Assembly: GCA_028622995.1 (NCBI GenBank) | Contig: JAJQJQ010000011.1 | Location: 2,976,001 to 3,040,000 of the forward strand | Direction: 5' to 3' | Length of the DNA: 64,000 nt | From: Panagrolaimus kolymaensis | Lineage: Eukaryota; Nematoda; Chromadorea; Rhabditida; Panagrolaimidae | Shown here: positions 45,600 through 56,919 of the stretch, in pieces | Position numbering within the stretch: position 1 is the stretch's first letter | Layout of the letters: every line of letters begins with the position of its first letter | The notes under the pieces: generated by a model | Databases searched by the model: none | Told to the model about the DNA's origin: nothing | Seen by the model: only the letters and a program-made list of their open reading frames with translations | Program-made: the position numbers and the translations under genes

Positions 45600-46099
45600 G
45601 TTGTTAATTTTTTAATTCTTGATAATAAAAAACACTTCTTCTATTGACATTATAATAATTCAATTGCAAATCTTTTTTTATTCTTGTTTAAGTTTACATA
45701 AAAATCATAACAAAACAAGCTATGTATTTATTATAAATAATTAGGAAATATAATTTATCTTTCCTTTCTTCAGGATCTTGAGCTCTTTTATATGGAGTCA
45801 ATCGTATCTTATTGTTGTTGTTTTTATTTTACTTCTTTGACGCTATGTTTTGTTTGAAGGAAATGAAAGTGTTTGCTTGTTTCAATTTTAAAGAATCAAT
45901 TTTTATTTTTCCAAATCCATGACATCGAAGTTGCAATATTTATAAAGTTAGAAGACTTTGAATAAGAATTTTTGCTTCATTTGTTCTTGACACGACGATT
46001 GAAACTGTTTGTTTTTTTTTTTTGCAGCAGACCTTTTGCGCGGCTTTCTTTTTTTCTTCTATCTCCCTTTTTTGCATCAATTTTTAATGAATTTTTCTA
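45600..46099. other. intergenic region before TMEM222
   Basis: The region holds the 3' UTR of the histidine-rich gene and the start of the TMEM222 transcript. A TTTTTTTGCAG ending at 46027 may be a trans-splice acceptor. No other feature is seen. Confidence 0.45.
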
Positions 46100-46815
46100 A
46101 TGAGTGATTCTGAAAATAGCGAAATTAACATGGATGTCCAAGCTAAACACCATCGATTCCCATTTTGTATTGTATGGACACCATTGCCTATAATTTCGTA
46201 AGGTATCATTATTTATTATCATTCTCTATATGTTCTTTATTTTAGATGGTTTTTCCCTTTCGTTGGACATATGGGAATTGCAACGAGTAAAGGAATAATA
46301 CGAGATTTTGCTGGAAGTTATTACGTTAGCGTATGTTTACTTTATTTTTATTTTACTTCTCTAAATTTCAATTTATTTTAGGAAGATGATATGGGATTTG
46401 GCTGGCCCACAATGTATTGGCAACTCTCTCCTGATAAGATTCCTGGTGGCGTTGAAGCTTGGGATCGAGCTGTGAAAGACGCTTCGGATGAATACAAAAC
46501 ACATACGGTAAAAATTAAAAAAGTTAAAACTTAAAGCTCCGCTTTCATTATTTCAGCACAATATATTCTGTGACAATTGCCACTCTCATGTTGCTTTAGC
46601 TTTGAACACGATGAAGTACGACAACAAATCAAACTGGAATATGGTACATTTAGCGACTTTCATGACCTTCCGTGGTAAATGGGTTGGGTAAATATTTTTA
46701 CTTTTGTATGCAAGAATATTTTCTTATTTTCAGAATTTCTGGCTTCCTGAAACAATATTTACCCTTTCTCATTATCGTTGGAATTCTTGTTGGAACTGCT
46801 GTAATTTTCTCATGA
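46100..46815 (+). CDS. TMEM222: TMEM222 / RTE1-like membrane protein
   Basis: This belongs to the TMEM222 (DUF778, plant RTE1-related) family of small membrane proteins of poorly known function. Five exons (46100-46197, 46246-46330, 46382-46507, 46557-46687, 46734-46815) give 173 residues. Family blocks are [32 protein letters not shown], and the Cys/His segment NIFCDNCHSHVALALN with conserved metal-like ligands. A hydrophobic C-terminal helix (FLIIVGILVGTAVIF) anchors the protein. It is the first gene of a probable three-gene operon: mog-2 begins 178 bases after its stop. Confidence 0.92.
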
Positions 46816-46978
46816 TTTTTTTTATTTATGTTTTTTTATTTGTATATATATTTTGAACATGTACGTAAATAATAATTCTTTTGATAATTTTTTCTATCTC
46901 TCTTAATTTTTGCCATTTAATCTTGGCTCCTCCTTGGAGTACATTTTGCTTTAACACATTCTTAGTAATATTCTCATT

Positions 46979-46984
46979 TTTTAG
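46979..46984 (+). promoter_or_regulatory. probable trans-splice acceptor of mog-2
   Basis: A TTTTAG ends at 46984, nine bases before the mog-2 ATG. No upstream exon of mog-2 fits, and the TMEM222 stop is only about 165 bases away. This is the layout expected for a downstream operon gene that receives a spliced leader. Confidence 0.5.
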
Positions 46985-46993
46985 TTATCAAAA

Positions 46994-48034
46994 ATGGTAC
47001 GGCTAACTGTAGAAACTATCGAAGCTGCCTATGAATACCTCAACACATGTAAAGAAAGAGAACTTTCGCTTCGCAATATGCAAATTCCAGCTATTGAAAA
47101 TCTTGGTGTTACACGGGTTAGTTTTCTGTTATCTTTGGATCTTTAATTGATTAACCATTTTTTAGGACCGTCATGATCTTATTGATTTTACTGATAACAA
47201 TATTCGTAAATTAGAAAACTTTCCTCGATTGAATCGACTTGAAACTCTTTTCTTTCACAATAATCGGATACAACAGATTCAAAAGAATATTGGTCAACAG
47301 CTTCCAAATTTGAAAACTTTAGCTTTGACCAACAATAATCTTCAAGAACTTGGTGATATCGATGCTCTCGAAACTTGTCCAAAGTTGGAATATTTAACTC
47401 TTCAAGGAAATCCATTAACTCACAAGCAACATTATCGCCTTTATGTTGTTTTTAAACTCAGAAGTGTTCGTGTTTTGGACTTTCGAAGAATTAAGCTAGC
47501 TGTAGGTTTTCATTTTTTTATTCTCCTTATTTTTCGGACACGTTTTTGCTATAAAAAAAACCCCCTTTATTTGGGATTAGCACAGCCGAGAAGCCTGCTA
47601 AGGTTTAACTTAGCATTTTATCATAACCTAACAGAGCAGATATTACACCCTTTTTAGGAAAGAGAAGCTGCTGACAAATTATTTAAAGGAAAGAAAGGAG
47701 CATCAATGCGAGCAAAAGTTGGAAGAAAATCTGGTCGTCTTCCTGATGAAATTGAAGCTGAACAAGCTGTTAAGAAAAACAATTTGCCACCTGAAGAAGC
47801 TGAAAAGATTAAAGTGTGTTTTTTTCATGTTTTAAAAGATATTTTATTGTAATGCTCATTTTACAGGCAGCTATCAAGAATGCCAAAACGTTAGAAGAAA
47901 TTGAAATACTCAATCAAATGCTTGCAACAGGAAAAATTCCCGAAAAAAATTGGAATGCACCGGATCGAAAAGCTGCTGAAACTGTTGATCAAGATCAAGA
48001 AGAAGAAAATGAAGATGTTGAATTGGAATCTTGA
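46994..48034 (+). CDS. mog-2: U2 snRNP protein A'
   Basis: U2A' is a leucine-rich-repeat protein that binds U2 snRNA together with U2B'' and acts in branch-site recognition. C. elegans MOG-2 is the orthologue and affects the sperm/oocyte switch. Four exons (46994-47116, 47166-47501, 47658-47813, 47867-48034) give 260 residues; human has 255. MVRLTVETIEAA starts the family, LRR units run through DFTDNNIRKLENFPRL and FHNNRIQQI to LEYLTLQGNPLTHKQHYR, and VLDFRRIK closes the cap. The C-terminal part is charged and disordered. The second intron is 156 bases, longer than its neighbours, and contains a perfect hairpin (47596-47615). Confidence 0.96.
47596..47615 (+). repeat. perfect hairpin inside mog-2 intron
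   Basis: TGCTAAG, a six-base loop, and CTTAGCA form a seven-pair perfect stem. The flanking 100 bases are less AT-rich than other introns here, with CCCCC, GGGATTAGCACAGCCG and CAGAGCAG. An intron-hosted structured RNA is possible but I could not fit a full box H/ACA or C/D layout. Confidence 0.5.
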
Positions 48035-48252
48035 AAGAAAGTGGCATTTTTGTTTTCCTTCTATGGATCTCTGTTCTTAATTTAAAATTTTGTTTTTGTT
48101 ACCTATTTTTATTGTTTCATCGTTTTATCTTTACCAATCTCGGTACTATATATTTGTATTTATTTTGGTTATAAGATTTTATGGTTGTTTTCAACCAATT
48201 AAATATTTAAAGTTTGAAACTCGTGTCTTTATTCCACCTTATGTACATGTTT

Positions 48253-48258
48253 TCATAG
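48253..48258 (+). promoter_or_regulatory. probable trans-splice acceptor of dehydrogenase gene
   Basis: A TCATAG ends at 48258, seven bases before the dehydrogenase ATG and about 220 bases after the mog-2 stop. With the matching site upstream of mog-2, it supports a three-gene operon. Confidence 0.45.
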
Positions 48259-48265
48259 ATACACT

Positions 48266-49418
48266 ATGTCATCATGGGGGTTGATTACAATCATTTATGT
48301 TTATTTTATTGGATTTGTTTATTCCTTGAAAGAATTCTGGAGAGATAGAAAATATCCAATAAAGAAAAATCAAGTTCGAAAAAAGACTAAAGATTGTTAC
48401 AATAATCAAAAAGAATTAGTTGCTGTTGTAACAGGTTGCGATGGTCAAATTGGAAGAGAAATTGTTCGACATCTTATCTCGTTTGGATTTACCACTATCT
48501 GTTCTGTTGGGTTTAAGAATCATATGGTGACTCATTGTGTAAAGCATTATCCAACTGATTTATCTGAAAAGGATCAAGTCATTGATACTGCAAAGAAAAT
48601 TTGTGCTGATTATCCTAACGGAGTATCTTTAGTTATTTGCAATGCCGCTGTAATGCTTCATCCATTCACTTTATCCGATGTTGATCACGTTGAAATGCAT
48701 TTGGCGGTAAATGTATTGGGACATGCTGTTTTGGTAAATCAACTTCAACCGGTGCTCAAATTGATAAAAAATCGTGTCATATTTATTTCATCTGCAACAT
48801 GTCAAGCTGGAAATTTCTCAAAAGAAGATGCAAGTTTGAAACAATTTTGGCAAAGAGAATTAAATGGGTATCAAGCTTATGCGAATTCAAAGCTTTTAAT
48901 TTCTGTTTTTGCTGAAAAATTAGCAGAAGAAGAGAAGGAGAAGTTTGTTTTTGTTTACTGCTGTTACCTTTATTTGAATCAATAATATTTAAATATTTTA
49001 GGTATCCAAATACAACATTTATGAGTGTTCATCCTGGCGTTGTTCCTGGTAGACTTTATCGCTATACAAATACTTTCTTTCGGTTTTTGATTAATTCTAT
49101 TATGGCACCATATTTAAGGTATGATTTTTCTTTTCAAAACTTCTTCGCATCATTTGTTTTTACAGATTTTATGTGGATAATTTTATTATTTTTTTCAGAG
49201 ACAATAAAACAGCTGCTCTTCGAATTCTTGATCTTGCTTTTACATCCAATGTAAAAAATGGAGCTTATTATGAAGATGGTATTTCAATTCCTGTGACGTC
49301 AAAATTGGATCCGTCTGTTCTACAAATGTTATATTCAAAAATTTTAAAAGAAATTGAAAATCAAGGGTTTCATGAATCTTCGGAAAGCGATGTTTCAGAA
49401 ATGGAAATGATTGAGTAA
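48266..49418 (+). CDS. short-chain dehydrogenase, DHRS/retinol-dehydrogenase type
   Basis: This is a membrane-anchored classical-type SDR oxidoreductase. Three exons (48266-48942, 49002-49118, 49199-49418) give 337 residues. An N-terminal hydrophobic helix (about 5-21) and a basic stretch precede the Rossmann fold. The cofactor motif is TGCDGQIG (56-63), followed by NAAV (126-129), the catalytic Ser near 175-176, and YxxxK as YANSK (205-209). HPGVV matches the segment after the active site. The glycine pattern of the first motif (T-G-x3-x-I-G with Asp-Gly) fits the retinol/DHRSX-like branch better than fatty-acid reductases. Substrate unknown; steroids, retinoids or lipids are usual for relatives. 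It is the last gene of the probable operon. Confidence 0.88.
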
Positions 49419-49550
49419 ATATTGCTTGCTAATATTTTTTTTACTTTTAAAATTTTGTTTGTTTTGTGATGTTAATTTGCTATTAAAGATTAATTTATTT
49501 TTTGAAGTTTATATTTTTTATTTTAATACAATAAATTTTTATCATGACTA

Positions 49551-51748
49551 TTATTTTTGTCCCCATGGATATCCATCGAAAATGGGTTCACATTCGCCTG
49601 TTTTCTTTACAAATGGTGGTAAATCTGCTGGTTTTGTATTAGCTTGAGCGCATTTGAGGTCATTTGGATAAGCCCAACACCAAAGAATGTTTGTAATTTG
49701 AAAGCGAAGATTTACAATATTTTGTGGATCGCATGTGTTTGGTTGGCGTAAATCCAAATGATGAGCACTACCTTCAATTTCATAAACATAAAGGCCGCGT
49801 TGATATGAAGTTTCAAAATCAAATAAGCTTCGCTTCATGCAACCCGAATACCAAGGATCATAAGTGCCCGAAGTTAAAATGAGGTTGCTAACATTTGAAT
49901 AACTAAAACCAAATTTATCTTTGACATAATTTTCTTTTATCCAATTGACTGCCCATCCACGGGATGAAAACGCATCAAAGCAATATGATACTTGAGATTC
50001 AAATACTGTAAAGGCATCACAATCTTTCCAAAAGAAGTCATTAGGAGGACCTGGAATTTAATTCATAGTTATTTATTAATAATTTATAACCCAATCGAAA
50101 AATTAAGGGATAAAAACTGATGATGAAAGGATGAAGTGGCTTTTATATCAAATTGGACGGTCAAGAAGAGGTAGGAAAAATCAAGTTGATGGGGGTGAAT
50201 TTAAACTGGAAAACCGGAATATAACTAACCGCTATCACACATTTCTATGATAATTTGAGTACACTCCTAAATTAAACTTGCATAGTATCGAAAAAGAGTT
50301 TTTAAAAAAGAAGGTATCCTACTTGCCATGGCCAACCATCTGGTGAACCTAAATTTTATTTTTCAAAATTGGTTGATTTTAATCAAAGATTTCATTACCT
50401 AATGCATCATGAGTAGCAGGGCAGTTATAAAAGCATGTCGATTGTAAATTTCCTGTGTAATTGTAATACACATTTGCGATATTATATAATCCTTGAACAA
50501 GGCCTTCATCAGAATTATCAGTTGCCATTAACCCTTGACATGCAACTTCGACAGGCCATGCAGGCATAGGTTGAAGAAAGCTCGATGAATAGGGGTAATC
50601 GGTCATTGCCATATATTCTATCGCAGTTACAACATAATAAATTACATTCCAACTATCATCAACTGATTGAATTAGGGAATTACTATCGAGCTTAAAAATT
50701 TCATTAATCTTTTGACGACCTTGAGATGTTTGGGCCAAACGTTGAATTGCATCAAAACCTTTTGGAATTTTATCCCCATCACATCCTGAAGCTACGAAGG
50801 TTGTTTTTGTGATGTGCGAAAATGCATCGACTTTAACTCCACCATCTTTGAAATAAATAAGAGGGGCTGATGATGCCCATGCACTAGAAATAAAAATATA
50901 CTTAAACTTATAACATAGATATTCTTCTTACCCTACAGTAAGATCAGGATACGCGACTCGAAACCAAGATGATAACATTCCACCATAAGAACCACCAAAA
51001 GCGATTACTTTGGCATCGGTGTCATTTATGAGTGTTCGTTTAACATTTCTAATTAATACTGCGTAATCGGCTAAAACTTGTTCGACATCGAGAAATTGGA
51101 GATATTTGATATTCTAAAATTTTAAAATTCTATTTTAAAATTCCAGAAAATGTTGTTACCGTATAGCTAAGATTTCCGTATGGATAACTGTTGCCATAAA
51201 ATCTATGTTCAGCAAACACGATGGCGGCATTAAATTGTGGAGCGAGATCCCAGATAATCCTATAAAAGTAATTAACGTTGACTGGCTCCGAAAAAAATCT
51301 TTTATTACCCGGTGTTTTGAACAAATGTTTCCAAAGGACCCTAGTGATAATGATTAAATTATTAATTAATTGTAATAAAGCTTAATCAAACTAACTTCAT
51401 TTCCCGTGTAAAAGAACAAAGGTCCACCGGGCTTATAACTATCAAAATTGTAAAAGTATCTAAAAGACTCTCGTTTAACCATGCAAAGATGCCAAATGAA
51501 CGAAAAGAAACAAACCTTAATTTAAAAGTTTGTCGAGTGCTTCCAGATATATGATCAACTGGCATCTGTGGGTAATAAGCTTCTGTATAATTATAAACGG
51601 GTCCATCATTTGGATTATCCGATGGCTTCTGATTTCCAAAAAATCCTCTCAATTTATGAAGCGGTGATTTTGGTTTTGGAAGAGTTGCAGCTTCCAAAGC
51701 GTGAAATAAAATAACGGAAATTCCAATAAAACAAAAAACCGCTTTCAT
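49551..51748 (-). CDS. S28 serine carboxypeptidase (PRCP/DPP7 type)
   Basis: This is a secreted or lysosomal S28-family serine protease related to Pro-X carboxypeptidase and DPP II, which cleave next to proline. Nine exons (51748-51516, 51459-51396, 51340-51309, 51259-51160, 51113-50932, 50883-50399, 50348-50323, 50266-50230, 50050-49551) give 552 residues. A signal peptide ends near ALEAA. The mature part begins with YYPQMPVDH, a family landmark, and continues through GGPLFFYTGNEG and FAEHRFYGNSYP. The triad is Ser185 in FGGSYGGM, Asp451 in TYDPWYSG and His483/484 in SAHHLDL. Two very small exons (26 and 37 bases) are needed and keep phase. Several NxT/S sequons fit secretion. The S28 family is expanded in nematodes as pcp genes, some of them digestive. 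Confidence 0.92.
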
Positions 51749-52221
51749 GTTTGATGCAGCCAATGACCAGTGAAAACTGATTTTTTTCTTTTAACACTTG
51801 AAAAATTATATGTACTTTTTTAGTGATAAGGAATTTCAAGCTATTGGAAGCTAAAAACGACGGTACTTCACCACAAAACGTTATCTTTCTTTTAAAATCA
51901 GCAATTTTTTGATGGTTAAATTTGCGTTATCATAAAAAAAAGGAATACATCCGCAAATAGAAACATCATCCTTTTCAAAAGTAATAAACTTTACTTTTTG
52001 AAATAAACCAATGTTGAAGAAAAAAAATTCACAAGCTCAAAAAAATTTTTTAGAGTTATCACACGTTCGAAAAACAAGTAGGAAGGTAAGTATTAAAGCA
52101 GCTTAATTATCGCTGCCATGTGTATTATGTCGAAAGGAAAAATCATAATGTATGAAACGTTTATTTAAAAATTTAAGTGGAATTTTTACAATAAAATAAG
52201 AAAAGAAAAAAAGCTTTTTTG
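51749..52221. other. gap upstream of the carboxypeptidase gene
   Basis: These 473 bases hold the carboxypeptidase promoter and the calponin-like gene 3' UTR, both on the minus strand. Nothing else is recognised. Confidence 0.5.
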
Positions 52222-53197
52222 TTATGCATTAAATAAAGCATCAGGTTTAATTTGTCTTCCCATTCCATATGGAGTCATTCCCTTTTGTGAAGCGCATTTA
52301 TTTGTCCCATATTGAAGTGGAATTACGGCATCTCCACCTTTTATTTGTTCATTAGTAAATTGTCGCTTTTGTCCATGTGAAAATTTAACCACCCAATTTG
52401 GAAATGGAACTGATGCGGATTTGGATTGAGCCTAAAGGAAAATGGCAGTGTTTTGAACAACAAAAAAATTCATTGATTGTGAAAACTTACAACAGCGGCT
52501 AGAGCTCGTAGACATTCAATAATTTTGTAGAATTGTTTATTTTCATATAAATCAACAGTTTGAAAGCATGAAATTTCTGGAACGCCATAAGCTTTTATAG
52601 CATTTAAAAAATTTGAAATATTTTCCATCTAAAATTTTAATTTGAGGCTACATATAAAGAATATGATTCTCATAAAACTGTATGAAAAAATGTATCTTTA
52701 AAAATAAATTTCTGATACAAATTTTATAGTTCCACTAGTTTTTGCTTTTCGACGCTTTTCTATTAAACAAATTCAAAAACAAACTTTATGAAAAGGCATT
52801 TTAGGATTTTGATTAAATCGAAATGCAACATTATTTGCTTTATTAACCAATTTATGGAACAATCTAAAACAAGGTTGTTGTAGCATTCATTTTCTTGATA
52901 TGCATGAGGGATAAACATACATACAAAGAAGAACTCCATCTTTTAAAGCATCTGAAACTTCTTCAGCTGTTTGAAAATCCGATGGATTTTTTTCGAATCG
53001 AGTTTTTGTAACATCTTGAATCCATTGAAGGACTTCCTGAGCTTCTTCAATACAAAAACGGGCCTGATTCTGTAATTTTTTACGATGGTTTACAAATGCG
53101 TTTGCCCTATTTTTGATGGCATTTATAATGATGAAAACTAACAAACCTTTCTTTCTAACTCTCGGCTAAGGCCATATGAAGGTCCATGGTTAGCCAT
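52222..53197 (-). CDS. calponin/transgelin-like protein
   Basis: This is an actin-binding protein of the calponin/SM22 family. Five exons (53197-53160, 53106-52921, 52863-52785, 52628-52491, 52431-52222) give 216 residues. The N-terminus YGLSREANAF is typical, then a single calponin-homology domain runs from EEAQEVLQWIQ through SDALKDGVLLC and NISNFLNAIKAYGVPE to TVDLYENKQF. A single calponin-like (CLIK) repeat near the C-terminus reads IPLQYGTNKCASQKGMTPYG. One CH domain plus one repeat is the transgelin layout, expected in muscle cells. The first donor (CGAGA|GTTAG) was chosen because the stronger-looking GTTTG site breaks the frame. Confidence 0.9.
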
Positions 53198-55158
53198 TTC
53201 TTTATCCGGGAATTAATGAGAATCCTAAAAATGATACAAAATATCAGTATAATTTCTATATTGATTTCGAAAATCAAAATAAATACATCAAAAGAAAAAC
53301 ACAACACAGTCATGAAGATTTTATATTTTTTCCGACAGTCGGTGGTCAGTTATGATGAATTGAATCAAAGTCATTCAAGGATAGAAGAAGGGGATTGTGC
53401 GCAAATTTAGACTAATATCCTTTTTTGCGTCAGTCACCACCGACATTCACAACAAAAATATAAGTCAAAAAAGTGGTGGTAGAGAAGAGGATAACGCGTC
53501 TTCGTCGACCCAGCTCCAAAAGCGTTCGTTCTCATTTTTTTGAGAGAACTTAATTCATTCAAGGGCTACCGATATTCTCAAGGAATAAATTAAAATTATT
53601 ATGAAAGACATAAGAAGAAGAAAAATGAATAAAATTATATTTTGTGCGTTCAACGACTTTTGATTATCTTGATTTTGATTTTAACTTTGAAAGAAAAATT
53701 AAAATTTCAAATTAAAAAAAATTGGATTTTATAATTTACTCAGGCATATAAAAACTATTAATCATTGAAAGAAACAATTACCATATAGAAAAAAAATCAA
53801 GGCTAATAAACTTTTGAAATTCTATGTCTATCAGTTCCAGGTACTTAAAAAGGAGAACTTGAAAATAGTGCAAAAGCAAAAAATTAGGAAGATTTAAAGA
53901 AACAGAAAGATTTAATAAAAAGCATTGATAAAGAAAAACCAATTTTAAAATAATTTATAAGAATTTTGCACGAAGTCGTCTATCTTTTTACATAATAGCA
54001 TCCAATTTCGTCTCTCCAAAAAATTGCCTAAAATCTCCATCTGTCGTCCTCAGCATTTCTCATTTGTGAATAAAACAAAAAACATTTGGAAATCAACAAA
54101 AGAAATGCATTCGAAAGCAGTAAAAGAAATTTTTTCTATGGCCCTTTCAATCACAGCCATTATTTTCTCGAAGGTTTGTTTCTCTTTACATACTCGGATA
54201 ATCTCTTTCGTATTTTAAACTCGCTTTTAATAATAAAAAAAGGTAAAACCCAAAAAGAAAACCAGTCAGTCACAAATAATTGTTTCACAATCATTTTTTG
54301 GACGTAAATAATTTCAGCTGGTTTTGTGAGGTTTTTTTTTGTTGATGAAACAAAAAAGGGTGAATCGATTGAAAAAAGTCTTTTTTAACGCAAAAAAGAT
54401 GAATCGTAAAGGAAAAAAAATACAAATATAAGCACACAAAAAAACAGACAGTAAAAAAGAAGGGAGAAAGGATGAAAGCAAATAGTATCTATCTTTTGAA
54501 CTTGCAAAGTCATGCCTGTTTATGTATAAAAAGCAGCCATAAGCCGAATGAATGAATCATCATAAGATCAAATTAGAGCTTGCTTTTTAGTTCGACAAAA
54601 AAGGAAGCATACATATGTATATGCAGCAAAAAATAAAATAAACCAAAACTTCATAATTTTGCTAGACATAAAAAACTGTGGAATTTACAATTTCACGATG
54701 TTAGCGGAAGAAAGGGAAAAGAAGCTCAATATTTGCTTACTCGATTGAAAGAAATATCAATTTCCAGATTTGTACAACAACAAAAAAACAAAGTACTCTA
54801 TTTAGTTATTTATAAAAAAAGAACCTTTGATTTTCATCATTATATCAGTAGCTCAAATTTAATTAAGAAAAATACAAATAAAAAAAATTTACACCATTTC
54901 GTAAAACTTTTAGTGATATTACTACTTTCTATAAAATAAAAAATATCATTGCTTTAAAAAAACTAGTTTTTTTATTTAAAAATAATACTTTCAAATTTAC
55001 TACAGCAAAAGTTTAATGTCTGGAATCGACATTTACTAAAAAACCAGAAACACATAATTGAGATTCTGATAACATCATTTTCGCCTTTGATGGTCAAGTG
55101 TTTTTCCCCTTTTAGCTTTGTTACTTTTACTTTTTCTTCTATAAATCTTTTTTAAATA
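53198..55158. other. 2 kb gene-free divergent region
   Basis: This region separates the calponin-like gene from the GT92 gene, which are transcribed away from each other. It is AT-rich with runs of A and T and a GC-richer patch near 53.49-53.53 kb (ACGCGTCTTCGTCGACCCAG). Short open frames near 53.2, 54.0 and 54.7 kb look like background. It probably holds muscle-gene regulatory sequence for the calponin-like gene. Confidence 0.45.
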
Positions 55159-56919
55159 ATGATTTTTCCATTTATTTATCGCTATGGGTTTAGTAGGAAT
55201 CTGAGGTTTAAAAAAGCTATATTTTTAATAAGTTTAAGCTTATTTTCTACAATATATTTAATTTATCATGTAAGTTTTTCTTTCAAAGGATTATAGAAAA
55301 AAGCAATAATAGATTTTAGTATGCTACAACAACGCCAAATGGCCATTTAATTATAATATCAGCAACGTATTATAATGAAAGCTCATTGTAAGTTTTGTTT
55401 AATATTATTATATGGTTTAGTTCCAGAGCCCTTAAATGGTAAATTTTTAGATACCAAAATAATACAGCTGCGATATTATTTAATGCAGATAAATTAATTT
55501 CATTGAAACAACGATGGAAATGCATATCCATAAACCAAACTGGTGATACATTGGTTACCCATACTCATCCACGACATGCATATCGAGCAATTCGAGAATG
55601 TCAATGGTTTTAATTTCTTTTATACTAGATTTTTTACTTTTTTTTACGATTTTGTTTATTCTAGGACAACTTTTATTGCGACTTGTCCAACAGTTTCAAA
55701 TCCAATCAGTCTCCAACTTGCAGCCGATGATTCTTCTGTTAATTTGCCCCTTCGACTTCCCTTGAGAGAGAGCCTTCCAGTAGTTGCGTGTTTTAGTCCC
55801 TTATTTTTTAATGAAAGATGGCAACTTGCTGCAATTTCAATAGAATCATATGCTTTGGCTGGAGTTTCTCGACAAGCATATTATATTATGAGTGCTGTAA
55901 AAGGAGTGTATGACCTTTTGAAAGAATATGAAAATGAGAGAGTTATTGATCTTCATTATTGGGCTTTGCCTCGACATCCAAATGCGAGACTTCAACTTGA
56001 TTGGAGAAATCAAGCCGCTGCACACACTGATTGCTTTTTGAAATATCGAGAAGCTGCAGAATTTATTATTGTTAGCGATATCGATGATCTTCTTTATCCT
56101 CGACAAGGAGCCGATCTTTATACTGAATTAGAACTTATGACTCGAGCTCGACCCGACATCGCCTCATTCTTTTATCCAAGGTTTGAATCGGAAATTGTGG
56201 CAGCAAAAAGTTTTGAAAATTTTAATATGGGAGAATCGCTTCGAAGCATAAAAATTAGTGATAAATATCAAACTGGAAAATCCATTCATCGAACACCATT
56301 GGTTGAAACAGTATGGATTCATTGGGCGGATTTAAAAAAGAATGATGCCCCTTATCATAAACTTGATTCAGCTGATAATGCATTTGTTCACGCTAGAAAT
56401 TGGACTTACGTAGATAAATATAATGATGTTCGATTACTTAATAGTGTAGTAAGCTCTTAACTTTTTTAACAAGCTTTACAAAAACCCTTGTTTTGAAAGG
56501 TGATGTTTCTAAATAAACTTTTTTAGGTTTATGGTTATCAAAAGCATCCATATTACCCTGAATTAGCTTCCATTGTTCCAAAGAATTTCATCACATTTTT
56601 GCATAATAGTTTTCATAAAAGATTTTCAAATCGACCTTATTTACAAAATTTAACATTCTCAGAAATTTATTATGATAAAATTAATGATTGCTATAATGGA
56701 ATGTTGAATCAGGTGGCGAGGTATAATCGAATGCCATTTTATGAAACGCTTATTTGTCCCACACCATCGAGGTGTAATATTGATTCGGTACCGGGTTTAA
56801 CCTGTGCAGTTGCATCTGCAACATATAAAACCGTTCAATTGGCTGATAACTTTTTTGTTGATTATCTCATTTCAAAGCATACTGTTGAAATGAGTGAAAA
56901 TGGTTGTATTATAAATTAA
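55159..56919 (+). CDS. GT92 (DUF23) glycosyltransferase
   Basis: This is a family-92 glycosyltransferase, greatly expanded in nematodes; the characterised C. elegans member GALT-1 adds beta-1,4-galactose to core fucose on N-glycans. Five exons (55159-55269, 55320-55387, 55451-55606, 55665-56448, 56527-56919) give 503 residues. A short cytosolic tail and one membrane helix (about 19-37) give a type II Golgi topology. The catalytic domain starts near residue 150 (VVACFSPLFFNERWQ). The acidic motif is SDIDDLLYP, with Asp250-x-Asp252 in the nucleotide-sugar position, and HYWALPRHP and SFFYPRFESE are family blocks. The C-terminus ends in a Cys shortly before the stop (NGCIIN). The acceptor specificity is unknown. 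Confidence 0.9.

Noticed and set aside
53186..54939. Several open frames of 60 to 75 codons in the calponin upstream region
   Set aside because: They overlap each other in different frames, are low in complexity and have no recognisable product.
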